This document shows, piece after piece, positions 51,601 through 62,700 of a stretch of DNA of 64,000 nt. Position numbers and translations under genes: made by a program. Each line of letters opens with the position of its first letter. Position 1 is the stretch's first letter. Source of the stretch: Lineus longissimus (lineage: Eukaryota; Nemertea; Pilidiophora; Heteronemertea; Lineidae); the NCBI RefSeq assembly GCF_910592395.1, contig NC_088318.1, forward strand, positions 15,624,349 through 15,688,348, in the 5' to 3' direction. Under the pieces are notes generated by a model. That model made no database searches. It was not told the DNA's origin and worked only from the letters and a program-made list of their open reading frames with translations.

Positions 51601-54600
51601 GTGAAAGTGCTCAAGAGTAAGGACCGGTCCTGGCAGAAGCCATTCCGACCAAAAGATCCGAAAAAGACAATCCTGGATGAGGGGATAGTGCATGGTCTTT
51701 GTCAGGTGCTGCAGGGGAAACGGTTGTTCCCGACAAAGAACAATAAGTGGGTCTGCTTAGAGGATCGGCCTATGATAGCAGACGACAAGCGATTGGCTGA
51801 GGTCTTCATGAAGGAGTCGGATACCTGCCAAGTGAATTTCATTCAGTTTGTGGAATCATTCTATGGAAGAGGTATTCTCTCCTTCCCTTCTTCTTGTCAT
51901 GATTTACAATCTGAAAAAGATAGTTTGGACATAATTCAAACTATGTTCCAGTAATTTTTGTTCAAATAACTAAACTACAAAAAACACTTCAGAATCATAC
52001 AGTACTTTATTTGTGTCTATTTTCAGAATTGGGAGAAGAGGAAGATGACGATCCAAGATTATTGAAGGTTCTACCCAAAGTGTTCTTTCACGCCATCGGG
52101 ATTCAATGCCTGAGCGACTGCATCGAGACCAAGACAATGGCAGAATCCACCACGACCTGCAGTACCGTTCATGCGTACGTGCAGAAAGTTGTGCCATTTA
52201 TACAACTCTTGATGCTGTCCCGACCGAGATTGTATCGCGGCATCTACGAGCAGCTGATTGATTGTAAGATTCATCAACAGCTGAAGTCGTTACAGTTCCT
52301 ACAAGCGAAGAAGATCGAAGTTGTGTTCACGATGCGTACGATGCCGAACGTCTGCATCACGAAACCAATGAAAGCCAACCTCTGCATGAAGAACAACACT
52401 CTCTACGTTCAGGAGGAAAGCATCACTGCCCACCATCTTGTCAATCGCGAGATCATGAAATTATTCCTACCTCCAGGCAACGAGGAGTTAGAGGTCGACG
52501 TGTGTAACTTCCTGACGATTCTTTCCACTTGCCCGAATCCCGACTTGTTCATGGAATACCAGGGTCTCATCACACTGCCATCGAGTGAGACTGCTTGGGT
52601 GATTCCTGGAAAGACTGGTAAACAGAAAGCAAGCAAAGGTAAATGACACTTCAGTATACAAGCTCTGATAATATCATCGAGGTGTGTTTTTGGAGTTATG
52701 GAGAGCCTCCGGCTCCGATTCCCATCAGTTCTTCAATTTAACTTAAGCCAGAATTTAACTTAATTGGCCATTTCTATATTGTTATTTGCAGCAGTACCAC
52801 CACCTGCCGACGTGAACAGCATTTCTGCCGATATCAATTGGACGGAGGAAGATGAGTACATGAGGACCCGTTATTCTCACAAGAATAAGGGTTCAAGTCG
52901 GAGCTGGGCACCGAGTAAATCAAAGGGGCATGAAAGTGAAGGTAAGCGGCTTGCTCAAAAACGGCAAATATTTCGTGCGCGATATAGTCAGACGCAGAGG
53001 CTTCATTAGCGCACCGGTGACCAGAGACGATTAGAATTGCGCATTTGACGTGGAGTACTTGGTCCGAACCGATGAAGAAAGTGATTGTGACTGTTCTTAC
53101 GCTATCTAGGACTGATCTCACCCGCAAAGGATTGGTGATGCTGTTTTCTTCTTCTATTAAGACTGCTGAAATCTTAGTTCCTATTGTAGTAGGTGATGTG
53201 CATGCCGTTGTGTGAGAATAGGTCTTTTTATTTCCACGCATTGATTCCGTTCGGTTCTTAGACTAGTTTTGTATTCAGTTCCCACCATGACATGGCGCCA
53301 ATCCAATACTTGTACAAACGATAACATTATTCGCGAAATTGATGATTCAGTTTTTAAAAGTGGATTAGACTTTTGATGATTTTGAATAATTTGATGTCAA
53401 TCTTGACTGATTGATGGACGACAGCTCCCAAGGACATGACTCCTAATTAATTAAAGGTAGTTAATGCAGTGCTCTTTATTTCTTGCGACCAAAGTTAAAC
53501 GGAAGGGAGGTAGGAATACGCTAGTGCGTAAGCGTATATCCAGTAAGTACATCTGTTACCTAGTCCTACTGGGGTTAATCCTCATGTACACCACGGTGTC
53601 GCAGCGAATATTCACTGCATTGGAGTACTAATCAAAGGACTCACCGCACTTATCGTCTGTCATCCTGTACAAAGATCCGAACCGAAATAACTGTCTGAAC
53701 GTGCGTCGAATGTACCTATGTTGCTTTTTATGGTGCACAACACGCTGCCACTCCTCCTGGTGTTGTTAAAGAAGGAAACGAAACTTGAAACGCTGGACTG
53801 TTTTTCATTCTCAGAACCAGAGAAACTGCCCGAAGACCATGCCCCGTCGCCGCCGCTACATCAGAAACGACCCCTAGTGGCCGTAACCCCGATGCCCAAG
53901 ATCACTGCCACAGTGTCTGTGATATCTATGAAGGACCCCGAGGAGCTGTGCCAGAAGATGCCACCTGAGGTCGCCGCTGAGGATACAGATGAGTTTAACC
54001 AAGCTAGGCGAGGTGAGAGCTGATTTGGTCTCAATATTGGTTACAGATTGTGTCATGTACGGTTGCAGCTGTCTGTAACCTAAGACACATATCATCTCAA
54101 CTCATTGTTTCTATCTAATCATCCAAAATGTTCTTGTGGCTTGAATTTATGTGGCCTAATAATTCTTATCTTACAAATTACTTGTTAAAGACTGATTGTT
54201 GATCAAGTAGGATGTTGAACATTTTCACCTGTAAAGAAGGTCTGACAATGAATTGTGGATGCAAGAACTATAAGGGGTATTGACCAGTTTTACAATATTT
54301 CATTTTCAGACTTACTTATTAATTTAATGAGATGATAAATTAGCATCTGTTATACTTTTCAGCTGCGAAAAAACATCGCCACGAAGAGCGGAAAGCTGAC
54401 GAGCAAAGATCTGAAAATGAATACTCTGATGATGAGGAACACAACCAGCGGCGGCCAAAAAAGAAATCAATAAATTCAAAGAGATCGGAGCAGGAGGGCG
54501 GACATTCTATGGACGGTGGGCATGGGAAGGGCGGGCATGGCTCTGTGCTTGACTGGGTGACAGGGTCTGTGAATACTCTAACCAAACTCGATAAGGCAAA

Positions 54601-55075
54601 ATATGTGCAAAACTGGAGTAAAATAGAGGATATTCCTTTTGAACCTTTGCCGGAGGGGGTGCAGTATGATTTACCGATTTTACCCGATCAGTGTGATCGT
54701 AGTGAGGTTGGGCGATGGGGGGAGCAGTGGGTATACGACTACCTCTGCCATAATTATAAGGACGAAGTACAAAAGAACTATTTACAAATCACGTGGTTGA
54801 ATCGGAAAAACGAGACAGGGTCGCCGTACGATATTAAACTTGAATTTGCAAACGGCCACGTCGTCTGTGTAGAAGTCAAGAGCACCCAATCTGTGAACAA
54901 AGATTATTTCGAGATCTCACCAAATGAAGTCGAACTTGCCAAAAAGATGATGCAAAACTATCACATCTATAGGTTGTATAATGCGGGAAGTTGTAAGGAT
55001 GTCAAACTCAAGATATTGCGCAATGCAGTGGCCATGATGGACATGAGGACAGTTATACTTCTGCTGCAGCTGTGA
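30646..55075 (+). CDS. Giant NO VEIN-like protein: sacsin-type GHKL ATPase plus C-terminal NOV-C/DUF3883 domain
   Basis: Twenty-eight coding exons: 30646-30775, 35391-37249, 38280-38593, 38891-39027, 39356-39522, 39702-39836, 40077-40246, 40526-40737, 40955-41304, 41525-41707, 41949-42101, 42295-42751, 42899-43100, 43384-43531, 43693-43815, 44054-44198, 44379-44491, 44816-44972, 45260-45493, 45603-45809, 46085-46278, 48295-48496, 48749-48900, 50548-51871, 52027-52638, 52792-52941, 53815-54012, 54363-55075. The sum is 9,141 nt, an exact multiple of three (3,046 aa), with every phase agreeing. Order: Tyr/Pro-rich start; Arg-Asp/Arg-Glu region (about 258-372); helical middle of unknown fold; GHKL ATPase from about 1,334 (LELIQNADDN, QKGIGFKSVF); a segment like plant NO VEIN (DVFAFLPLRSFGFNFIVQGD, DFEIPSSRQD); a long unassigned region; a charged linker; and a C-terminal NOV-C/DUF3883 domain. 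NO VEIN in plants acts in cell-fate and vascular patterning; no animal role can be read from sequence. Confidence 0.9.
30776..35390 (+). other. Large intron 1 of the NO VEIN-like gene
   Basis: About 4.6 kb. It carries a 149-bp tandem duplication (34487-34780) and two loosely similar stretches at about 31955 and 32326 ('gaggcgatcaatag' / 'gaggtaatcaatag' followed by 'cacgcttc'). No nested gene on either strand could be supported. Confidence 0.5.
34487..34780. repeat. 149-bp tandem duplication in intron 1
   Basis: Two near-identical head-to-tail copies start at 34487 and 34636. Both hold 'ttgacccctgcgctgactca' and 'cacattttggcctagaaaat'. Differences are a handful of bases and A/T-run lengths, so the duplication is recent. 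Confidence 0.9.
36040..36350 (+). repeat. Coding hexamer repeat: Arg-Asp/Arg-Glu tract
   Basis: Within exon 2 of the NO VEIN-like gene the hexamer 'gatagg'/'gacagg' repeats many times and encodes alternating Arg-Asp with some Arg-Glu. The composition resembles the RD/RE tails of U1-70K and other RNA-processing proteins, and suggests a disordered segment that binds RNA or nuclear condensates. The flanks are Ser-, Arg- and Gly-rich, ending in RRNKRRGGGRPSPRPP. Confidence 0.8.
42295..43100 (+). other. GHKL ATPase core exons of the NO VEIN-like gene
   Basis: Exons 12-13, part of the CDS above. After an acidic linker comes the ATPase N-box, HFVLELIQNADDN, with the metal-binding Asn at about residue 1362. 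It is followed by the NNEVGF...VCNVRKSTK segment, which takes the place of the DxGxG box in the sacsin/NO VEIN branch. The next exon opens with GQKGIGFKSVF (about 1423-1433), the glycine-rich ATP-lid box. The key residues look intact, so ATP binding is plausible. The strong Bergerat pattern is the main reason for the family call. Confidence 0.88.
44995..45185 (+). repeat. Dispersed SINE-like repeat, copy B, in an intron
   Basis: Homologous to 4840-5030 in the same orientation (shared 'ccggtttatactcctgggtc' region, 'gcgaagcaatgtagggttag', 'agagttgaacc'). It sits between exons 18 and 19 of the NO VEIN-like gene. The two copies are clearly diverged. Confidence 0.55.
46999..47111 (+). other. Duplicate of exon 22 of the NO VEIN-like gene, ending in a stop
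   Basis: After a good acceptor ('gaatttcag', 46990-46998) in the same phase 0 as the real exon 22 (48295), the frame reads DKNPKTLIAYIKFVKLQWEG then DKRMVDIC. The true exon 22 begins TKLPKVLLAYTTYIKQQWER then DRRSVDMS. About 14 of the first 26 residues are identical, including the paired tryptophan and KxPK/AY/QW positions, while the DNA has diverged much more. Similarity ends after VDIC/VDMS and the frame stops at TGA 47109-47111. It may be an alternative last exon (an AATAAA lies at 47649-47654), a poison exon, or a decaying copy. Confidence 0.6.
48901..50547 (+). other. Intron 23 of the NO VEIN-like gene
   Basis: About 1.65 kb between the exon ending at 48900 and the 1.3-kb exon starting at 50548. 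No exon, RNA gene or recognisable mobile element was found. The sequence has C-rich patches around 49440-49500. Confidence 0.45.
54363..55075 (+). other. Last exon: charged linker plus NOV-C/DUF3883 domain
   Basis: Part of the CDS above (residues about 2810-3046). A Lys/Arg/Glu-rich linker (KKHRHEERKADEQR, RRPKKKSINSKR) looks like a nuclear-localisation region. The domain then runs from VGRWGEQWVYDYL to the end. It has the residue pattern of the PD-(D/E)XK fold: Glu2930 in the first helix (GEQW), Asp2966 (GSPYDIK) and Glu2980-x-Lys2982 (VCVEVKS), followed by a conserved ISPNEVELAKK segment. All the positions needed for metal-dependent cleavage appear present; activity is not shown. Confidence 0.85.
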
Positions 55076-58000
55076 AAAATCCGCGTTCTGCGCAATTTTG
55101 GTTGTGATTTTTACTGACGCTGGTTTAGGATTCGTTCTTCACTTTGTGATTTAGAAATTCATTTGTTTACACTTTAACGGCCGGTGAAAAAAACTGCAGA
55201 TGCATGGTCCGGCCGTGAACTGAAAGTGTTAGCTACATGTAGGGGCAGTTGTAAAGTTTGTCTTGTCAATTTGATTTGATCAATGTGGTTTGGTTTTGTC
55301 CGGGGAAGGCTGAATTTAAAATACTGCTGATGTGCCATAGCCTGACTGGGAATTAACCATTGATGTAGTGAATTCTGTTATCATGTAGTGCCTCCTGAAT
55401 TTGCTCTACAAATAAGCGAACATGTGCTCTTGAAGTGTGTTAAAATGTGCAAGCAACCAAAGCAGAATTATAAGAACAATTTACAACTGCCTCTCGAGTT
55501 GAAATTGCTATCCATATAAAGGGTCCATATTTGGATAATGCTAGTGATTCTATTATATCTTTGAAAATCATTTCCTGGTATTCTGTTAAAAATTTTAAGG
55601 GTTATTTTTGGAGAATGGCAAATTTTCTTAGTGTACATCAAATTTTTGCCACAGTTGTTAGACATTCGTATCTAAATTGTTTTGCAATCCAGTTATTTTT
55701 TGAAGTGGCAGATAACACTTTAAACTTTTCAGCATTATGTTGTATCTTGCCTTTAAACCTTCTGCCACGATAAAGGGTTACTAGGTGCAAGATGATTTTG
55801 AGGGAAGGTGTGAACCTGATTGTGGCGATGCGAGAGTACAGAAAGTGTCTGGTTTCAAAGTTCTCTCAAAATCGACAGGAAATCCATTTCATGAACCTTA
55901 GTTTTGGAGTTTCAGGGCATATGGCTGAAATGAAAGGAAATCAGAAGATTTTAGTTCCAGATTATGGCGGGAGAGCAACTATAGTTTGGGACATTTTGGC
56001 ACGTACCACTCGCATTCCTCTACCTGTAGTTCAGGTTCATGCAACTGTGTAATGAGACATTGATTGTGGCATCACCTGGAAAATTTGCCATTCTTTAACT
56101 TGAGATCTCAATCTTGAAATTAAAGGGTGACTATAGGCAAGAGCTAGGAGGTCAAACTAGTCATCTTCAGGTGACTTATATGCATAGTGCGGGGATGTAA
56201 CTTAATCTGACCTTCATGGCTCATGCCTATAGATTCCCTTTAAGTAATATTTTTACCTCTTCGGAGGTTGCAGAGTGTAAGAAGTGATGTAATATGTTGT
56301 CATAGAGACCGCAGGCATCTGTGTTGCATTTCTCCGACATTGCATGGATTAAAGTTGTATATTTTTGTCTTAATGTTTAAGAATTGAGAAATGTAAAAAA
56401 TTTAGTCAAGGTGCTTCTGGAAGTGTAAGGACACTAGTTCACATGCATACCTTTGAAAACCAGTGATGATTATGCGATATTCTTGTACACTCAATTCACC
56501 ACAGCTAAATGTCATGATGTCATTTTAACCAAGTCATATTACAACCTTTGGAAAGTTTGTTTTCACTCTATTTTCCAGGCAGGCTTACTTAGAATAAAGA
56601 TTAATGAAGGAATCAGGTCTTTGATAGCTGAAGAGGCAGAAAATTGAGACCTCGACATTAGCCAAAGCAAGATCTTATGCGTTTTCCCATGAAAACGATG
56701 GTGCTCTGCTACCAGGGTATTTTAGAGTTAATCATGACATCCTGCCAGTGGATAATTCCTGGCTGCCTTGAGATTTAGCTATGGTCAATTACTAACAAAC
56801 TTCTGTATATATTTTGCTGATTTTATCAGAATCTATGCCAGAAGAACAAAGACGTTTATTTTCAAGGGCTGAAGATATTTTTCTAAAACAAATTGGAGAT
56901 TTTACTTGTGTGTGTAATAGAATATTAACATGAGATGTAGTGCATAAGAATGACGCTTTTGTGATGTATATTTTAGCTACTTAAACAATACCTTCAAAAG
57001 TTTCATTATGAAAAATGTCATCAGTCCTTTGATGTATGTTTTGTGAGGATTATGAGATTTATTATTGTTTGTTTTTTATTTTGAATTCACAAAGTGGAGA
57101 ATTTGTTTATGATATCTAATGTTATTCCCCTTGTGTGGGGCTAATTGTAAACATTCACTATACAATGTAATATGGTCACAACTCACTAACAATCACATGA
57201 CAACACCCTTTATTGACTGGCACAGATTTCTGTAAATTAGAAAAGTTTTGCATGAACATTTTTTTTCAGATGAAATTTCATAATTTGAATCTGTGTTTGT
57301 CAAATAACTGAATTCACTGAATCTCAAACAAAGCTTGAATTCATGTAAAGCGTTATGGATATCGCTGAATGAAGATAGTCTGTGCCAGTCTTGAAAAGGG
57401 CTCCTTTTCACTTCATGTTCCTAAATCAAGGAGAAAAAAATGCATAAAAATGTTCATCACAGTATACATATCTATGATAATTTGCACTGTTCAATTATAT
57501 ATACTGGTCATCGTTTTGTCTGTAAATTAGGTATGAAAATCTATTTTGTTGTCGGCTTTTTGTACCGGTCACGTGTTTTGTGTTGTATGCTCAGCTTCTT
57601 CTCAATTTAATGTTACACCAACATGCCACACATATGCTTTACCATCTCAAAATTTCACGACTTCTCTCAGGTCCCACCTATTATGTCACGTTTGGTTTTA
57701 CAAATGATTTTCTTGGTTGTTGATTGAAATAATTTGCAAAATATGGTGATATTTGTACCTCGTGCATTGATATCCTCAGAATTTGAAGAAATTTGATAAT
57801 TTTTAAAAATGAAAGAACATCAAAATAATGTTTTTTTCAACAATTTCATAATCTAACTTCAGCTACTATAATATTTTAAAAGATTTTTGTTTCAATCTTA
57901 AAATGATGAAGGAGAGACTTTTAGAAAGTTTGTTGTATATTTTGTTCTTGTTATGAGTTGATAACTTTTGCTTTTATGACTTAAAATACAGGCTTCATTA

Positions 58001-58110
58001 AAGCTGCAAAGTTGCCGACTAAATAGGCCTTCTTAGTATAAACTGAGACACTGCATGCTGCGTGTTGTAGCCTCATCGAATTTTTTACTGACATTCAGAA
58101 TCTTATGCAG
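55076..58110 (+). other. 3' region after the NO VEIN-like stop
   Basis: Probably long 3' UTR and intergenic DNA. An AATAAA lies at 56593-56598 and ATTAAA at about 56118 and 56349. Open frames here (such as 55792-56052, 86 codons) lack splice context or recognisable domains and are not called. Confidence 0.45.
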
Positions 58111-59068
58111 GGTTGGAATCAATCAAAGAAGGTCACGTAGTTCGGGGAAAGTCTTCCCTGAAAAAGTCCTCCTGCGGCAAAAAATCCACTGGACGACGGC
58201 TTGCCATTGGACAAGGCTGTGCAGACGAATCCTCATTTGATTTTGACGAGCTTCTGGAGCAAGCACAGATGGAAGTTGGTAGGCGAAAACAAAACGCACC
58301 TCCCATTGCTAACAGAAAATCGAGTAGAACTAAATTTCAGAGTATTGTCACTTTCATTTTCATTTGGTGCTGTTTTTCAATAAAACTTGTAATATAATCA
58401 ATTTACAGTATCGGGTTGATATTCACTAGAATATCTTGATTTGCACCATGGGTGTATCACCCAATGCTTGTGCAGAGAAACACTTTGAAAACTTTGGTTA
58501 ATGGATTTTTTATCTTTATCTAATTGATGGTTGCCAATTATGGCCAAATTCATTGGGTACACATTGGCTAGCTTTGACACAACATGAGTATATTATGAGA
58601 TTATCACAATATTTTCACCTAGGTTCGCCATATTTACACCCTAGGTACTTCGCACATAGTATAGGTAACCTGAGACAAGAAGGTGAAAGTTTGAGATGAT
58701 TTGTTCCACACAACGACAGTTAAATGACTGATAAAACAGTATACATATACATATACAATGATCTCGAATAATGTCTTTTTACACGCTGTAGGCTGTATTG
58801 CTTGTAAAATTCATAGGTGGCACTTTTGTTCATGGATCTTGAGGAAGTTCTATTTTAACTTCATGCTCTTTGATGGTATTGTATGACATGTCATGATCTG
58901 TTTAGAGAGGTGGCTTGTATTTACATCTTGATAAGGAACCAAATGTAGATCTGTTTTGTTTGTTTGTGATTGGTCATGGTTAAGAATAAAAGAATTAATG
59001 CTGGTGTTTTTCTTGTGCTGATTTCAGTGAACACGCAGCGGCCTAGGAGAGATTCTATCGACCACTAG
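58111..59068 (+). CDS. Two C-terminal exons of an unassigned transcript (possible alternative 3' end of the NO VEIN-like gene)
   Basis: Exon 58111-58278 follows an acceptor (cttatgcag) and ends at a donor (GTAGGC). It reads LESIKEGHVVRGKSSLKKSS then CGKKSTGRRLAIGQGCADES and SFDFDELLEQAQMEV. Exon 59028-59068 follows 'ctgatttcag' and reads VNTQRPRRDSIDH, stop. Both borders are phase 1 and agree. The composition (basic Ser/Lys tract, then an acidic amphipathic helix) is clearly coding-like. No other exon of an independent gene was found upstream of it. The phase fits exons 25, 26 or 27 of the NO VEIN-like gene, so splicing past its last exon would give an isoform without the NOV-C domain. It could equally be the end of a separate small gene. 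I do not recognise the protein. Confidence 0.5.
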
Positions 59069-59095
59069 ACCATTCCCAAATCCCAAGCCAGTCAA

Positions 59096-59264
59096 TACAG
59101 TAGACACCTCTCCCAGGAGGACACCTCTCTATTAAGGACACTGACCAAGCTTTGGTCCTACAGTCGTCATTTGTATAAATTCTGACTGTTGTATTCGAGA
59201 CACCTCTCTATAAAGGACCAATTGTCAGTCCCTAGGGTGTCCTTAATAGAGAGGTTCTACTGTA
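59096..59264. mobile_element. 169-bp MITE with TA-CAGTAGA ends (pogo/Tc1-mariner-like)
   Basis: The left end reads tacagtagacacctctc and the right end, on the opposite strand, tacagtagaacctctct, forming terminal inverted repeats that differ by one or two bases. A second internal pair (gacacctctctattaaggac / gtccttaatagagaggt) extends the inversion. Both ends carry TA, the usual target duplication of this superfamily. It has no coding capacity. It inserted 28 bp after the stop of the preceding exon. Confidence 0.7.
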
Positions 59265-59353
59265 TTGTCCTGTGTGTGAATTTTCACTTTATTTAGGATG
59301 GACTTGCATTAAAGAATTTGTTTTCTGTTCAAAAGCTTTGAATCTAATGACTG

Positions 59354-59760
59354 TTAACTCTTTCAGTGCCAAGGACGTACATGTACGTCCTAAATATTAA
59401 GGTATTTTAGTTCCTCCAGACGACACCAGATGTCCCCAGCTACTCAAATGTGGTTCATATGGTTTCTCTGGCCTGGGGCGTCCAAATTGAATAATTTTTT
59501 CGACTGAGAGGGTGGGGTGGGGTTTGCCACCCCTCATTTTAGGTGAAAAATGGTGAAAATCGGCCAAAAATACCACTTCCTCAAAAAAATTTAGAACATA
59601 ATCCTAGTATGCCCCTACTTATTACTGCTGTTTTATTGAAACAGGAGGTAAAGACAAAGGTTTTGAAGAATTTTGATGAGTGTATCTCAATTATTTTTGT
59701 GAGATTTTGGGTAGTGACAATGCCCAAAAATGCCCAAATCCTGGGCACTGAAAGAGTTAA
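59354..59760. mobile_element. 407-bp MITE with TTAA ends (piggyBac-like)
   Basis: The left end reads ttaactctttcagtgcc and the right end is its exact inverted complement, ggcactgaaagagttaa. Both ends contain TTAA, the target site of piggyBac transposases, and the 'CTCTTT.AGTGCC' terminus resembles known piggyBac ends. Next to the left end is an 18-bp perfect palindrome, ggacgtacatgtacgtcc. The interior encodes nothing recognisable, so it is a non-autonomous copy. Confidence 0.8.
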
Positions 59761-62700
59761 CATAGATAGTTTCAGAGGCCGAATTGAAATGTGGAACAAT
59801 TTGACTGCTAACTACAATTTTCTCAAAAGAAGTGGTCAGTTAAGAAATGATTGACATGATGATATAACATGCTTAATGTATGGTCCATCCTAGAAATAAC
59901 GGTAGAACATTATTTGTACCACCTTGCCTTAAATCAAGTTTACAAGAATCACTATACCAAATTCTCTTGACTGTGTTAGGATAATATTTAATAAAGGAAA
60001 GTTATGTGTTGTTCAAATCACTTACGAGTATAATGAGCAGCATATTGTATGACACTCTAACTAAAGGTAAAATCAGTGTTATGTTCATCTTTCATCTTTC
60101 CATGATTTTATTGCACAGAATATACTCTTGTACTGTAATTTTTAATCTCCCTATAAATCACAGGGAATCACCAAATTTATAATGGTTTTTTATGCCCACA
60201 ATGAAAACGCAACAATGTACACAATAGATCAGTGAAACAATGGTAAAGTTTGTGGCGACACTTACTTGTTTATACCTCTGTGCACAGTTGAAACAAGAGA
60301 TTTTTGTCAGATCGACCTGCGATCAATGCTGACAAAAGTCAAGTAAAGCTTTGAGTTTGCGATACCTGTACAGATTATCTGGGGTAATCTTGGGAATGGT
60401 CTGGATGAAAGAAATAAGAAAACAACCTATTTCACTTTCCATTGTGATTATTTACATGTAGCTCTAGAATGATACTATATTAATTAAGAATATCTCACAA
60501 TGTTTTTCACTTGCTGCACATCTGTCGGACCAATCTATGATGGACAGTTCTCTGGTTAATGTTAGGTTTTCGTTGATAAATGATAGATTCAACAATGGAA
60601 TTGCATGCAAATATGATCTGTTTTCCAGTTACGTTATCACCCGCAGATTCAGTTTCCCAGCTAGCCGAGAATCATGTGTGTTCAGACAAGCATCTCAACT
60701 TACTGAGCTGGTCTGTACTGGGAAGGACCATGGAGAATATGCACAATGTACCACAATTAGATAAGAATTCTACAATCTTTGTCCATGCATAATTTACAAC
60801 AATTTGAGATTGTATGCATAAAGTCTTGAGTGAATGAAGCCTGCTTGGTAAGTTGGAAGGCCTGTCTCATTCTTAATAAGTTGGGGAGCTGATTCTCTTA
60901 AGTGGTGATGGGGATAATTCAGAAGTGGTCTCATGTCGAATCCAAGTAATCAAGACCCTGAAATACCTGTCTTTCAGGGTTTATTTGTTTGAGTATAAAA
61001 CACTTGAAATGAACCCAGGATTCGAGCACTTTTTAATTGTCATCTATTGAAATGAATATTTCCACAAATCATTATCTTGTATGCATAATGATGGCCAGTT
61101 TAAAGATTGACACATAGAAAGAAAGTGACTCTTATTGGATCAATTTGGTTAAATATCCTGCTTTGTCAGCAAATGCAGTGTGACCTAGGGGATGCTAGAC
61201 TTTCTGGAGCAATTAAAACATTTCTCAATATCAACTCGGGTAAACTTGTATAAAGTGAAGGTAGATGAAATGTATTTTTGGATAAGAACATGATTCAATT
61301 TCTTTGGGACTTCTCAGGGACAGAAAGGTCAGACAGCTCTTATGGATTCCAAGGGATTCTTGTGCTGTCTAGGTTGGTGCGGTAGAGTTAAAAAATCTTT
61401 TGTAAGAACAGTATACAGGGTGTTGTGAAAAGCATGTGACTGACAGTCTGATGGTGACATCAAGTGATCTGATGTTCCCTTGTCCCTGAGAGTCTCCCAA
61501 TTTGATATTAGAGCAAACTTACATATTTTGACGACCATAGCGCACTATTTTTATGCCAAATACTTATATATTTTAATTGACAATATATGAATAGTTCAGT
61601 GTAGAATATTTGAAGTACTAATTTTTATCATGTGATTGGCTCAGAAACTTACGTTTTTTGGACAGTTTTGTCTGTCTCACCAACTCAACAGTTCATGGTG
61701 CCTGGGTTATTTAGTTGGATTATTACATTTAAAAACCTTTTTCACACCTTGTAATACTAGATATTGCGGGATGTTGGGATGAAATACTGACAAAAAGCTT
61801 GAGATTTAGTTTGAAAGCTCTTGTCAAGCAATCTAGTCACTTCCTAAATTCAGTTCACTTGTAATCAAAGAATGCAAAGTCAGGTCATTTTGTTTATTTC
61901 TCCAGAGGTCCAATATTGCTTTGTTTGTGTTCTTGTTTTTGATGAATTTGTGTTGAAAATTATATTCATTTGGAAACAAAATAAGGTGTTGTTGTACAAC
62001 TTTTATGTTTTTAAGTTTAAGTTTCTTTTAGGTTGATAAGCCATTTACGTTTTGATGAAATTAACTTTAATATTTTGCTCATTTGAAGCACTTTGGCATC
62101 CATCAGAATCCATTGACCATTAAGGCCTCACCTCACATTGGCGGTTTACCATTAATATTGCGATTTGACACTTTCTTTCCACAGACATATAACTTATGTA
62201 TCATTGTTTGCATATGACGCCTGCAGATGTCAGAGCCTAAATCGCACCATAAACTGCTAATCTGGAGCCAGGCCTTAAAGGAGCAATAGGAGTAAATGAA
62301 ACTAGCAGGTCGAAGGATGATATCAGTAATCACTTGCATGTGCTATAACCTGTCGCACCAAAGATCAATAGGGGATTCTGATCCACAACTGACAGACATT
62401 CTCTTTGTACCCTTCACTTGTCCAGTTCAATTGGATTTGAACCTTTAACTATTCATTTATATTTCCAAGTTGGGGCAATTTTTTTGTAGGAATACAATTT
62501 TGAAAACTTATTACATAGATATATCTTTGAGGGGTTGATACGTCTTGCCTTTTTGACGCTTGCAGGAACAGTTTGTGAAATCGTGGTTTATATTGTGTTG
62601 AGTGAGTATCTTTATTTTGAATGTCAAATCTGCTTTGGCTTCCTAGTTAATCATTGCTGCGGATTATTGGTAACTGATTGTACCAATACATAAGTACACT

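Noticed and set aside
55792-56052. 86-codon open frame in the 3' region
   Set aside because: No splice context, no domain and no codon-use signal that I can see; it is more likely untranslated sequence.
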